From Saussurea involucrata (Eukaryota; Streptophyta; Magnoliopsida; Asterales; Asteraceae): DNA of 64,000 nucleotides. The stretch covers positions 20,821,001 to 20,885,000 of the forward strand of contig CM066322.1 in the NCBI GenBank assembly GCA_033807775.1. Reading direction: 5' to 3'. Each line of letters opens with the position of its first letter. Within the stretch, counting starts at the first letter, position 1. Under the pieces are notes generated by a model. It saw nothing but the letters and a program-made list of their open reading frames with translations, did no database searches and was not told where the DNA came from. Both the position numbers and the translations under genes were made by a program. This document shows, piece by piece, positions 10,937-23,064 of the stretch.

Positions 10937-12293
10937 GGGTAATTAATTAAAATGCCCTAATTTGACTTCCTCTTCATTAAAATGCCCTCTCTCTCTCTCA
11001 TCTTACCAAAATACCCTGAAAATCCGTGAGCTAAGCCGTGGCTCACGGATTATCCCTCATGATCCGTGTGCCTTTTATGTAAATTCATCCGTGGTGGATG
11101 ATTTTGGTGAATTTCAATTGCAATTTACACTTTCAACCCCTATACTTATTTACTTACTTTAGTTTATACATTTTACTTTCATAATTTTAATTTTACATTT
11201 AACACATATAATCGTTTATTAACTAAAATACGTTAAAAAAATACGTTTTAATTTTAACAAGTTACACCATTATAATCGTATTTTCGATACGTTCGAAATG
11301 AACCCAATATTGAATATTTTTTTATTTATATATTTTAATATATATCATATATACTACATAAAAATATTTTTAGTATTTATAATTCATACCCTTATAGTTA
11401 ATTATTTAATTTATGGTACATCTCTTATTTTTTTTAATTTTGTTTTACACTCCTATCTCATTAACATAATAATCATATATTAACTAATTCATTAAATCAT
11501 TTTAAATTATTATTATTTGTATGTGTTTATAGATATCGTGAATGACAATAGGACAAAGTTTCACGAGAAGAATATGAAATGGGGTTTTGACAAGTTGGTA
11601 TCACTGGACTCATTTAAGAATTGTGAAAATGGGTATTTGGCGAATGATGATTCATGTGTGTTTGGAGCTGAAGTATTTGCAGTTACAGAGTATGCACAAA
11701 ATGATCGATGTTTGTCCATCACAAAGTCTCCGCCAATTTTTAATACTTACACTTGGACCATCGATAATAAAATAAATAAAACGTATTTTAACTATAAGAG
11801 TACCATAAATTAAATAATTAACTATAAGAATATGAATTTTAAATATAAAAAATATTTTTATGTAGTGTATATGATATATAATAAAATATATAATTAAAAA
11901 AATATTCAATATTGGGCTAATTTTGAACGTATCAAAAAGACGATTATAATGGTGTAACTTGTTAAAATTAAAACATATTTTTAACGTATTTTAGTTAATA
12001 AACGATTATATGTGTTAAATGTAAAATTAAAATTATGAAAGTAAAAGGTATAAAGTAAAGTAAGTAAATAAGTATAGGGGTTGAAAGTGTAAATTGCAAT
12101 TGAAATTCACCAAAATCATCCACCACGAATTTACATTGCCCCCGGATCTTTTTAAAAGGCACACGGATCACGAGGGATAATCCGTGGGCCACGGCTTAGC
12201 CCACGGATTTTCAGGGTATTTTGGTAAGATAGGAGAGAGAGAGGGCATTTTAATGAAGAGGATGTCAACTTAGGACATTTTAATTAATTTCCC
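10937..12293. mobile_element. Pack-MULE with MATH-domain exon (copy 2)
   Basis: Ends GGGTAATTAATTAAAATGCC and ATTTTAATTAATTTCCC are inverted repeats of the same family as copy 1. The interior is a foldback: 11080-11500 is inverted at 11790-12130, and the loop carries the MATH exon. The 9-bp duplication is not clear, since the right flank is a TA repeat that also received a Helitron. Insertion in the right arm of the outer MULE is supported by resumption of that arm at about 14183. Confidence 0.75.
11533..11770 (+). pseudogene. Captured MATH-domain exon fragment, copy 2
   Basis: As in copy 1 the fragment starts just after TTTATAG and encodes FHEKNMKWGFDKLVSL, then DDSCVFGAEVFAV. Here the frame is cleaner and runs on to SPPIFNTYTWTID, which looks like the start of a second MATH repeat, as in plant tandem MATH proteins. 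Inverted arms flank it on both sides, so a transcript could fold with the exon in the loop. No full domain is encoded. Confidence 0.75.
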
Positions 12294-12315
12294 TATATAC
12301 ATATATATATATATA
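12294..12315. repeat. TA-rich microsatellite, left of Helitron
   Basis: A (TA)n run split by the Helitron insertion; it resumes at 14126. Confidence 0.8.
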
Positions 12316-13046
12316 TCTATACTACATATATAAGCATATACACCTAAAGTCTTAATTACTATTTTTTATGCATAAGGTATTGCTATTTCATGCATACAAG
12401 TTGAAAAACTCTTAATTACTACCCACAAAGCACATGGTACAATCATTTTATGCATACATTAAAAAAAACTATGAATTTACATGTTATAATGCATGATGTA
12501 CACATTGTCAATGCACTCAATTTATTCACACCACCACCGTCCAGGAAAGCCTGACATCTTTTTTTGTTTTTTAATTAAAAAAAGTCATACTTTTTAAATG
12601 ACCATCCCTTCTATCAGTGTTGCAGGTTACTTTTTCAACCTGCTTCTTCAGGTTTTCACGCAAGCTCCAAAGAATTCAAAATTTCTATTTGCTCTCTCCT
12701 TCTCCACTTTATGCGAATATGTTTCACTGATTTCATTCACATTTATCATCTCGAATCCTCCTCCTTCGTCTCCATGGTCAAGATCTTCAGCCTCCGACGG
12801 TAACGATCAAGATCTGCCCTCCTCTTCCTTCATCAACAAATCGAAGTTTTCAAGCTTCATCAACGACGGAGTAAGCGTCTCTATCTCTGTCTTGTCGTAT
12901 TTTGAACATTTTTGTGTTGATTTGTTTATATTCACTTTCAGATCTTATTTCTCTTTCATTTTCACATACGCAGACCTTTCATTCTCTCCTTCAACGACGA
13001 AGTAACCTCAGAAGTGTTCCTGTTGGTGGCTCTATCAATTTGTTGG

Positions 13047-13081
<35 letters not shown>

Positions 13082-14124
13082 TAGCTTCATATGTGTTTTG
13101 CTTCATGGTCTAACACTTGAACGGTCGAACCCTTTTACAGGTTCATATGTGTGATATGGTGGCTATCCTAAACCGATTGGAGCCACTCAGTTGCAATACT
13201 ATCTATTACTATTAGTTGCAATACTATCTATTACTATTGGGTTGAACCCTTTTACAGGTTCATATCTATTTCTTAGCACATGATAAAATTATTGCCTTCT
13301 TTTCCACGCTCACATCCCAAATTCAAGGATTGCTCATTCGACGCTCACATTCCAAATTCTTTTGATAAAATTATATCACAGGTTTAGCATTTTATCCTTG
13401 CTTCCTTTGTTTATCGTCAGCAAAGACATCATAATTTCCTGGGGGAGTTGCAAACTTTTGAGTTTATGATTCTAATCCATTAAATCGGTGTCGTATGTAA
13501 CAATTTTCTAATTTTGCATTTGTGCCATTCTTTGTGTAAAAAAAGTATTGTTTTTTGTTAAGGTTAAATGTGCTTATTGTTCGGTTTGGTTTAGTTCGAA
13601 TTTTATTTTAATTTTAATTTTGCAGCTTAAACAACACACTATGTTTGGTGATTTCTCCATCAGCTCCTTAATTTCGCTTCAAGTTTGATCTTTTCTAATC
13701 CGCACCAGGCCATTCCTTTTGTGTAAGCGTATGTCTTTTGTAAGATTCATTGTGGTTATAGTTTGGTTTTTACCTGGTAACATTTTTCTTGAACAACATA
13801 TATAAACTCAGGCAAGAAGCAGAAAAGATTGATTCTTTTTAGGTTCCATCTTCTTCTCCAACTCAATATTACGTAATGAGTGTACAAGGAAAATTGGGAA
13901 TATACGTAATTCTAGGATTTGGGCTTCAAGACCTTACATTCATTGTGTTATGCCAGATTTGGGTTTCAAGTCCTGCTCCAAATAGTAGAGCGTCATTTAA
14001 CTTGAAAATAGACCACGTAAACTCATGAAATAAAATCGAAAAAGAGGGAGAAACACGATCGAATACTAAATTAATGTTTCAGAATTGTGATTCACCCGCG
14101 CTGCATCGCGCGGGTACACATCTA

Positions 14125-14125
<1 letters not shown>
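12316..14125 (+). mobile_element. Helitron, non-autonomous
   Basis: The left end is TCTATACTAC and the right end is CTAG (14122-14125). Seven bases before CTAG lies a perfect hairpin, CCCGCGC (14095-14101) against GCGCGGG (14108-14114) with a 6-base loop. The element sits between A and T in a TA repeat. These are the defining features of a plant Helitron. The 1.8-kb interior is T-rich with a CT/CA microsatellite at about 13050-13081. I recognise no Rep or helicase sequence, and the ORF at 12598-13005 resembles nothing known to me. Confidence 0.88.
13047..13081. repeat. CT/CA compound microsatellite
   Basis: Runs of CT then CA dinucleotides inside the Helitron. Confidence 0.9.

Positions 14126-14182
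<57 letters not shown>
14126..14182. repeat. TA microsatellite, right of Helitron
   Basis: More than 25 TA units directly after the Helitron CTAG end. The right arm of the outer MULE resumes after it. Confidence 0.9.
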
Positions 14183-14185
<3 letters not shown>

Positions 14186-14520
14186 GAAATTTGTAAGGAA
14201 CACCACCTACGGACACCTCCCACGGACACAAACCCTTTCATTTTCTAAGTTAGTCCGTGGGCCACGGACAGAGGGACTAAAATCGTAACTTTCGTCCTTA
14301 GGCCACGGACTCCCCACAGGCAAATGGGGTGTTTTTGTAATCTTGAAGAGATTTAGGGCATTTGGACAACTTTGGGTCAAACTTGGAACATTTTAATTAA
14401 ATTCCCTAAAATTTAAATGCTGTACATTTCTCCTTTTTCAGTATTCATAAAATATGTAAATTTGTACATACGCTTTATGGATGCCATTGATTTAATTGAA
14501 AGATGATTCACATGTTTTGG

Positions 14521-14963
14521 CAGGGCCGTGCATTAGGGTGTTCGAAGGGGTCCTACCGCACAGATCTTTCGAATATTTTTTAATTTTTACTTATAATAAT
14601 GTTAGTATATAAACTATTTGACGCATTATTTTACAAAAACCAGCCCTAGCGTAGTTGCCAGACCCTTCATTGTATTCTACCTTTGATCCAGGGTTCAAGT
14701 CCTGTTTCGTGCATTTTAATTTTTTTTCAATTAATTTTGTTTTTATTAGAAAAAAAGTTGTGTTTAAAATGAACTAAATACATAAACATGTTAACTATTT
14801 TTTTTATTTTTTATTTTTTAAAATGGACTTAAATATATAAACTTTTATAGCTTTTTTTACTATGATAATTAAATTAATTATTTGATTTTTTAATATGTTT
14901 TCTATGCAATTTATCTTCCAAAATTCAAATTTAAAGTTTTTAACTTATAACTTATAATTTATT

Positions 14964-14994
<31 letters not shown>

Positions 14995-15684
14995 TTTAAA
15001 GTGTTTTGAGATAATAAACTTACAAAATATTGTAAGAATATAAATAATTTTGAAATTGTTAAAATAAAATAGTTATTCAAAATTGAATATAACTTTTTAG
15101 AGACTTTTATTTTAGATTGTCAATGCTAGGAAAAAAAATGAAATAGCTGATAGGAATGCTCTAAATAACTTTAGATGTTTAGTGTTTTTTAATAATTTAT
15201 CTTATACTTTTCTTTCAATATTTAACAAAATTTAGATTTTTTATGTATGTTTTTTGACACACCTTTAATATTTAATATATTGATTTTAATGACAATACGT
15301 TATTGTTGATATGGGTTTTGTAATTATCGATAATGTTTGATCAATTATATAGAAATATGATTGCTATTCATATCTCTTCTTCACTCTTATACCTCCTACC
15401 TCTCATAGACCCCTTGTTGGAGGAGTTATGAAGGTTAAAACACTAGCATTATTTAAAAGTTAAAAAATCAATTATAAATTTTGAATTCATGCTGACATAA
15501 TAACACTAAGAATTAAAATTTAGTGTCAAAAGAGAAGATGGATAATTTAATCAAATTCAAAAACAAGTTATCGATCGATTTATTACAAGACAAATATACT
15601 AAAAAAATAAGTTAATAAATAATATGAAAAAAAATTAAGAGTACATTTAGTTTTTCGCACAGAGCCTCCAAAATATCAGGAACG
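14521..15684. mobile_element. hAT element, non-autonomous
   Basis: The left end starts CAGGGCCGTGCATTAGGG and the right end reads CGCACAGAGCCTCC then ATATCAGGAACG, a layout shared with a hAT element at 41098-44974. The flanks are an exact 8-bp duplication TGTTTTGG (14513-14520 and 15685-15692). The last few bases expected at the right tip appear lost. The 1.16-kb interior is very AT-rich without a transposase. Near 14649-14702 there is a weak tRNA-like A-box/B-box pair. Confidence 0.7.
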
Positions 15685-16534
15685 TGTTTTGGTGTCACCG
15701 AATCGTGTTGTCGAAGGAAGAAACGTATGATATTAATGATATTGATTCAAACTTCTCCTAATTTGAAGAAAAATTAGGTGCAAAGTCATTATATTCCATA
15801 AAAGTTGTAACCAATTTTGCTTAGAATGTTCCATATATTATCAATGCTATGAACCTATATCTTACCAAACTCACATGTTTTGAGTAGTGTGTTAAATATC
15901 CATGTAAATCCAAACTTGTCAAATTCAACTGAATTTCAGTTTTTTTTGTTGGTAATATTGGATGTTTGGGACATTTTATGCTCGACTAATCCGTCATATA
16001 TATTTCGGTTTTAAATGTTCCCCAAATCTATATTGGTTTAGTGTTTGATTTTGGTTTGCATACATTTTAATCGGTCCAAAACCCGAATAAGGCAATTGTT
16101 TTTTTTTTCTTCATCTAATTATTATATTTCAGTTAATTGATCAAACACTATCGATGCTTTAGTATGTTTAAATATTTATTGCTTGTTTTTACGTATTCAA
16201 ATTTAGAAGTTTACAATACTAATATAAATTAAGGAAAAGAAAAATTGGAGCTATGTATAACTAGTCTTGGACTGAGCCTTAAATTTTAATAGACCGACCG
16301 GCCCATTTTGCTCATCTCTACTTCTCTAGTACACTACACTGTACACGCTATCAAGCATTTCATACCAAGTTGGTTGGTGACTCGGTATATAAGAGAGAAA
16401 ACATAATCCACAAATATTTCATCTTATAATTAATATTAGGAACAACCCATTGACCCACTAATTAGTAGCCCATGCCCATCATATAGCCACGATACTTGCC
16501 ATTTTCGCAACTAAAGTGTAGCCCAAAACCACCA
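15685..16534. other. AT-rich intergenic DNA
   Basis: I see no ORF, transposon terminus or RNA gene here. The text is degenerate AT-rich DNA. Confidence 0.5.
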
Positions 16535-16809
16535 AGCAACTCCAACCATACTGTAAATATAATGATTTGCGGTACGAAGGACTCCAATCATACTTCAAAT
16601 TGTAAAAAATATGCAGGTCAAAAAAGTTTTGAGTGAAAAGTCACCAAATTTGGTGATGTACTATTCACCCTGCAAAAACGTTTTGAGTGAGAAATCACCA
16701 AATTTGATGATTTGGTGTTTTTTTTAAGTATGGTTGGAGTTGAAATCTTTTTTAGTGCTAAGGGGCCCATCAGTTTTAGTGTTTTTGGTGTTATGGGTTG
16801 GAGTTGGTC
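16535..16809. mobile_element. Harbinger-like MITE, degenerate
   Basis: The left end AGCAACTCCAACC and right end GGTTGGAGTTGGTC are inverted, and the interior words (caccaaat, gggcccat, ggtgtttttttta) match those of the Harbinger element at 6175-7025. TTA follows the right end, but no TTA precedes the left end, so the left boundary is uncertain. Confidence 0.5.
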
Positions 16810-17275
16810 TTAGGGTTTAATGAAACCCAACTGATTTACATTGGTTTGGTTTCGGGACTCGGTTGGTTCACTGGTTTGTGTAAGTTGTTGGGCTCTTCTT
16901 TAAATTAACTTGAGTTTATTTATTAGAAAAAACAAGTATGAAATATTGAAACGATATTAGGGAGTATAAATAAACATGATAAAAATCATGAGCTACGATA
17001 AATTATTGTGTAATATTTAACAGTGAGGACACAAACCTTTTAACGTAGGGAGCCGAATCTAATCTTTTACACAAATGTATCACATAAAATGTATTTCAAT
17101 ATATATAGGGTTGAATTTCGATGAGAGTGGAAGTTATTGACGGGTGTCGAGCCCGACAAATAATAAAGTCCTATTAGCTCATATTACAACTTAAATTGCA
17201 ATAGTGGCAAGTATGGTCGATTTCACAGGGATTGGATGTGAACGGTGTCAACTTCTACGCTTTATTTAAAAAAAA

Positions 17276-17296
17276 GGGGGGGGGGGGGGGGGGGGG
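17276..17296. repeat. Poly-G tract (about 21 G)
   Basis: An uninterrupted G run after an A run. Its true length is uncertain because such tracts sequence poorly. Confidence 0.85.
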
Positions 17297-19068
17297 TTGG
17301 ATTTATATACTAAACTAAACATGAAAATTAAAGCGGAAAACAAATAATTATAAACTAGCAATGAATTTAAATCTTTGACCGGATCGTGTATCATAGACTT
17401 GTTGTGAAAAGATTTTTATCATTCTATTCCAGAATGGCTTGAGTATCGATACGCATCGATACACCGTTTGTCAAACATCAATAGCACGAGAAGATCGTTA
17501 GCCAATTTCTAACCGGTTAATCTAATCTAGTTACGAACATAGGGTTTAATTACCGGTTGCTTTAAGATTACACAAACACCAATCCTAACCAATGATCAGA
17601 CGCCGACCATTTAGACTAGATTAAGCAAACCCATAACACTAAAATTAATCAATTGAAGTATTATTTGCTACTAAAATAAAAATTGGAACAATTACGGATT
17701 CACAACTATATCTAGCAATTCACAATTAGGCTAAATTATTCAGGGGTACCAACTTAAATAAACAACCCAACAATGATAATCGATTAAATCAAGGTTTGCA
17801 TAAAATGGAAATCAAATGATAGTAAAAGTTTAACAAGTCTCAACTCAATCCAAGCCAAATGATTATAAACTCATTGCTTGATGATGAGAAAGATTAACTT
17901 AGAAAAAACTAATATATAAATATTAGTTTTTCATCCATCACGAGTTCACGACACCACCTATCAAAGTGAAACTCAAATATATAAATATTAATAGCAAGTG
18001 GAGCACTAAAGTGTGGTTTCCCTTTTTTTTTTTTCCTTTTGTAAAGCATTATTTCACTTTATATTCCTAATCCATATCTTAATTAAGAAATATGCCCACA
18101 TCATGTTATTGCATTGACTTTATAGACATTTGATAAGTAAGCCCAACACTATAAAACTTGGAAATACATGCTTTCTTTGAGTTTTAATTCCATCCTTTTT
18201 GGTACATATCAACAACCAATCAAAAACCAAGATTAGGGGGTCCATTAGCAACTAAATCACAATTAAATACAGGGGATTCGATATAAAAATAGACTCAAAT
18301 AATCGTTTATCAGTTATGGTAAAAAGTGTAAGAAGAGATCTTTCTTACCTTTTTTACTATAACTTTAATTCTCACCGATGATCCAACCTATCTACCATTT
18401 TTTATATATATATAAATTTAGGGTAATTAAAACCGATCAAATGGACGCTCCTGATTTGGTCTAAATGAATGGCTACCAAAGTGTTATCCAGTTTTCAATT
18501 TTTTTTTGCAATTTTCTCTTGAACCTAACACATGTATATATATATATGTGTGTGTGTGTGCAACTTTTATACATATTTAAAGGTTTATATGTAACTTGTA
18601 AAATGGTTGAAATAGCTCTCGCAAAGCTCCAAACGTCCTTTACACTAAGGACGAAAACCGTAACCAAAATATAAACCACAAAGTTGACTTTACATATTAG
18701 ATTCATAATGTTTTCAATAATATCCTTTGAAAAAAGAACTTGTTATATTATTGATTTTATATACTATTAGTTTGATGTATACAAATACAAACTTGAAAAC
18801 ATAACAGAAAAATCCCTTACATTTAATTTATGGTTGAGCAGGTAGAATTATGGTTTGTTGAGTTCAACAGAAAACTAAAGCTCATATCACATATCATAAT
18901 CTTTAGGTGACAAGGAATGGCCATGAAGAGAAGCGACTTTTAGAAACTGTTGAACAAGGGTACGTACATTAACGTATTTTACTATAAAGTTTCTGTATAT
19001 CAAAGTCTTTGTTTCATCAGAATGACATCACAGTCAGTCACAGTTATTTGATCCCACCTCCCATCCTC

Positions 19069-19082
19069 AACTATATTTATTG
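19069..19082 (+). promoter_or_regulatory. Possible TATA box of the receptor kinase gene
   Basis: CTATATTTATTG lies about 35-45 bases before the chosen ATG. It is close for a TATA box plus leader, so it is only a candidate. Confidence 0.3.
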
Positions 19083-19113
19083 AAGAAAAAACAGTTTAGT
19101 TGTAAAAGTGGGT

Positions 19114-22100
19114 ATGCCTTCCATGGATGGCCTTTTCACAAGTTCACCCATTTCCATTGCTTTATTCTTGCTGCTCTTTTCACCTTCTGTTGCAGTAGAC
19201 ACCATACCTGCAAATCAAGTAATCAAAGATGGCGAAACCATTGTTTCGGCTGGAGAATTGTATGAAATGGGATTCTGTAGCCCTACTAACTCCAACAATC
19301 GTTACATGGGGATATGGTACAAGAAGATTGCAACAGGTACAGTGGTATGGGTTGCTAACAGAGAGTTTCCGTTATCCAATACATCAGGCACCTTCAAAAT
19401 CACTAGTGAGGGACTCCTGCAGATTTCCTGCTGCGGTGATACCGTAATCTGGTCATCCACTTCTTCAGCATTTCTCAGCTATAATAATATTAATCCAGTG
19501 GCACAACTTTTGGATACTGGCAATTTTGTTGTCAAGGATGTAAACAGTACAAGTTTCATTTGGCAAAGTTTTGATTATCCTGGTGACATCTTGCTACCCG
19601 GAATGAAACTTGGTAAGGACTTTGTAACAGGCATAAGCAGGAACTTAACATCATGGAAGAGTTCCAATGATCCTTCTCCAGGTCAGCATTTAATGTATGT
19701 AGATACAAATGGATATCCACAAGTGTTCATGCTTGGGCAAGGTTTAGTCAGACGCGTCATAAGGTTTGGACCATGGAATGGCGTTAGGTTTAGTGGTCTG
19801 CCTGATGAGAATCCAAATCCAGTTTACGCGGTTGACTTTGTTGTTACCCAGAATGAAGTATATTATATATCCGAGCTTAAGACTTCAACGGCTCAGATGA
19901 TACGTATGATGTGGGATGGCAGTGGAGTAATATTGCGTTGGAATAATCAAAGCCGAGATTGGTTTGTTTTTGCAAATGGTTTTCTGGATATGTGTAATAC
20001 GTATGGACTTTGTGGTCCTTATGGAACCTGTAACATCAACAGGACTCCTCCTTGTAGTTGTATGGATGGTTCTGAACCAAAATGGCCGGATGAATGGAAC
20101 ATGGGAGATTGGTCGAGTGGGTGCCAACTGAAAGCTCCTTTAGATTGTCAGGCCCCTGAAGACTTTCGGAAAATCAGAGGAATGAAATTTCCTGACACAA
20201 GAAAATCTTGGTACAATCAGAGCATGACACTTGGCGAGTGTGAGATGGCCTGCAGGAAAAACTGCTCTTGCACTGCTTATGCAAATATAGATATCAGAAG
20301 AGGGGGGAGTGGATGCATACTATGGTTTGGTGAATTGATGGATTTTAAGGTTTGTGAAGAGCGTCAAGATCTTTATATTTGTGTTAACTTTAGTTTATAC
20401 ATACAATTATGAAGTATACTATTTTTGAATCTGTTTGTTGCATTTTGTAGATGATGGTCAAACGGTCTCTGAATCCGACACCAACAAAATGATTCTGGTA
20501 CTCCCCATCACCTTCTCAATTTCGTTGGTCTTGCTGGGCTTGTCCGTGGTGGCGTATGTTCGTAACAAGAAAAATAAAAGGTCTTACATGAAAGGACGAG
20601 GTAAGGCAAATGAGCAGAAGAGTATATACAACTTTTTTGCTATTGTTTATAATTATTCTAGAGAAGGATGATCTAGAGCTGAATTTTATTAGCTTATCTA
20701 AAGTAGTTAAGGCTACCAATAACTTCTCCATTGACAATAAGCTTGGACAAGGTGGCTTCGGTCCAGTTTACAAGGTAACTTCTTGCATGCACATATATGG
20801 TTAAAAAGCAAAGCATTTATCATGAAGATAATGTATAACATTAATCAAATAGTTCTTTTGTCCAAAAATAAATGCAATGGGTAATGAAGCATTTCTAATA
20901 TGACTGATGATGATCTTTAGGGAGTGTTGGAAAACGGACAAGAAATAGCTGTGAAGAAACTTTCAGAAACTTCTCAACAGGGGTACGATGAGTTCTACAA
21001 CGAAGTTGTTTGTGTTGCCAGACTTCAACATCGGAATCTTGTGAAGCTTCTTGGATACTGCATGGATGGAGATGAAAGGATCCTGATTTATGAATACTTG
21101 GCTAACAAAAGTTTGGACTTATATCTATTTGGTTCGACTCTTTCATTATGCTTCTACTGTGTATTGTATATTATTGCTATTCAAGTATATCATTTACCTT
21201 CGATTTTCATCTTCGCATTCTGAGGGTCCCATCTCAATCTTAGATGCACAATCACATCTTCATTTTTCTTTACTCTGTATAAAACAAATGAAAATGTTGA
21301 AGGTTGACACTACACATTTCCATCTTGTTTTATATGACACAAGAAAAAGAGATGATTGTGGGTCTCATTGACTCGATTGTGAAGAATTGCAATGGGGAAC
21401 GAAATGAAGAATGATATATTTGACAAATCATGCAAACAACACAATTTGTTATCTAAATCTATATAGAAATGTTATGTTGGCAGATGAAACCAAAAGTTCT
21501 ATGCTCAACTGGCCTCTGCGCCTCAATATTACCCGTGGGATTGCGAAAGGTATTCTTTATCTCCATCAAGATTCCCACCATCGTATCATCCACAGAGATC
21601 TCAAGGCAAGCAATATTCTGCTGGATCACGACATGAACCCAAAAATATCAGACTTTGGTCTTGCTAGAGAGTTTGGAGGAGACCAGATTACAGCCAAGAC
21701 GTTGAAAGTGGTTGGAACATAGTAAGTGATTAGGTAAACGACTATGTGATTCCTTTATGACGCTTGTTTATCATTCTTTTTGGTTTTGTTGCAGTGGTTA
21801 TATTTCACCTGAGTACGCTATTCACGGGCGTTTTTCTGTAAAATCGGATGTGTTTAGTTTTGGTGTTTTGGTGCTGGAGATGGTGAGTGGGAAGAAAAAT
21901 AGAGGATTCTCCCATGAAGATGTCGGTGATAACCTTCTTGGACATGTAAGTAAATATCTTATGGGCTTAGCTATATTTTGAAAAGTATTCGTTTTTAATC
22001 ATGGATTTGGATTTGATTCAGGCATGGAGACTGTATAGAGAAGGCAAGTGTATGGAGCTCATGAGTCCTTGTTTACGCGACTCGTGCATTGTCTCAGAGG

Positions 22101-22312
22101 TGGAACGAACAATACATGTTGGTTTATTGTGCGTGCAGAATCTTGCACAAGATAGACCAACGATGTCGTCTGTGGTTATGATGTTGGATGATGAGGGTGC
22201 ATTGCCTCCACCCAAAGAACCTGCTTTCTTTCTTGGAGAAGGCTTGCCGAATTCCAACCCCGTGTTAGCAGGAGTCGATGAAGCCACTATAACGATGTTA
22301 GAGCCTCGATAG
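19114..22312 (+). CDS. G-type lectin S-receptor-like serine/threonine-protein kinase
   Basis: Plasma-membrane receptor kinase of the S-domain (SD1) class. Inferred exons: 19114-20380, 20451-20600, 20662-20774, 20921-21131, 21484-21721, 21795-21945, 22022-22312; phases agree and the 211, 238 and 151 bp exons match the family's classic structure. The product is about 806 residues. Residues 1-27 are a signal peptide, then B-lectin (WVANRE at 79-84), S-locus glycoprotein region (WQSFDYP at 150-156), an EGF-like Cys cluster (293-318), PAN domain (345-420), membrane helix (436-457) and kinase: GQGGFG (501-506), Lys522, HRD (617-619), DFG (637-639), SPE. All catalytic residues are present, so it should be an active RD kinase. 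The ATG at 19114 is chosen since the frame before it has only a GTG. The ligand is unknown; exon 1's donor is the least certain junction. Confidence 0.92.
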
Positions 22313-22514
22313 CAAGTGTGTATTCCAATGCTAAAATGGATTTATGTGTGATTTTTTGTCATAGGTTTGCATCCTTTTGTGCAGTTGTATCATTTTCTGA
22401 GTATGAAGATTTCCTTCCATGGTGTTACGCAAACACACGTATACGTACATACATACATGTATGTATGTATAAGCATAATTATAGGAAGCATTGCGTTTTT
22501 TCAACCTAGTTTTA
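22313..22514 (+). other. 3' flank of the receptor kinase
   Basis: Probable 3' untranslated region and terminator area. It contains a short ACATACATGTATGTATGT palindrome near 22447-22470 and no clear AATAAA signal. Confidence 0.4.
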
Positions 22515-22797
22515 GGACCATTTACCAATGCTTATCCAGGTAAGTGCTTACCGGTAAAATTAACACTATTACTTACTTACCGGGAAAGATTTTAGTCCAC
22601 CAAAACGGTATCGTATGCAACAATTTTCCCCGTAAGTACTATCCGTGGTAAGAGTCTTCTCCATCACTTACCGGGTAAACTCTTGGTCCTTGCCTTAGCT
22701 CTTATCGGGTGAGATTCTTGGTCATTGTCATATTCATTCGGTGAGGTAATGTGACTTGGTAAACACTTACCCATGTAAGCGTTTGGTAAACGACCCC
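22515..22797. mobile_element. MITE with TTA duplication (GGGGTCGTTTACC family, copy 1)
   Basis: The ends GGACCATTTACCAATGC and GTTTGGTAAACGACCCC are inverted repeats, flanked by TTA (22512-22514 and 22798-22800), suggesting a Harbinger-type MITE of 283 bp. The interior repeats words related to CTTACCGGGTAA. A second copy of nearly equal length is at 25194-25477. Confidence 0.65.
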
Positions 22798-23064
22798 TTA
22801 ATCTTTTAGAGGTTATTTGTTTGTGACCTAATGGTTCGATAAGCAATACTTGAGTGTTTATTTAAGGTACATTCATATAAAGTAACGAGAGTGGTATTCA
22901 TCAAACTTTTATAATTAATTTGAAATATACTTTTAACTCGTTAACAAATATATAAAATTAGTTGTAATTTTTTGGATAAACAAGATACAAGAATATAAAC
23001 ATTTTAAAGAAGTTAAATTATATTACAAATAATTGAAATGAGGAAAAGAGAATGAAAACAAAAA
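22798..23064. other. AT-rich spacer
   Basis: No feature recognised. Confidence 0.5.

Larger units (their letters stand above)
8943..14406. mobile_element. Outer foldback MULE with nested insertions
   Basis: The left end GGGAATTTGATTAAAATCCC and the right end ATTTTAATTAAATTCCC are long inverted repeats. They are flanked by an exact 9-bp duplication TAAAATTTA at 8934-8942 and 14407-14415, the MULE hallmark. The left arm (8943-9413 plus 10497-10570) and the right arm (10580-10936, resuming near 14183) are inverted copies of each other, meeting near 10575. The element carries two smaller MULEs and a Helitron. No transposase is present. Confidence 0.85.
16810..19113. other. Intergenic DNA upstream of the receptor kinase
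   Basis: No gene is seen. A G21 tract lies at 17276-17296, just after a segment (GTGGCAAGTATGGTCGATTT, then CACAGGGATT) that resembles leader sequence found in plant LTR elements, so 17120-18300 may be an old LTR-element fragment. A TA/GT microsatellite lies near 18537-18560. The last 100 bases hold a TATA-like CTATATTTATT at about 19071, suitably placed for the kinase gene. Confidence 0.45.

Noticed and set aside
12598..13005. 135-codon ORF in the Helitron
   Set aside because: It starts with ATG, but the product is low-complexity Ser/Phe-rich, matches no Rep, helicase or known host domain, and lies in T-rich DNA.
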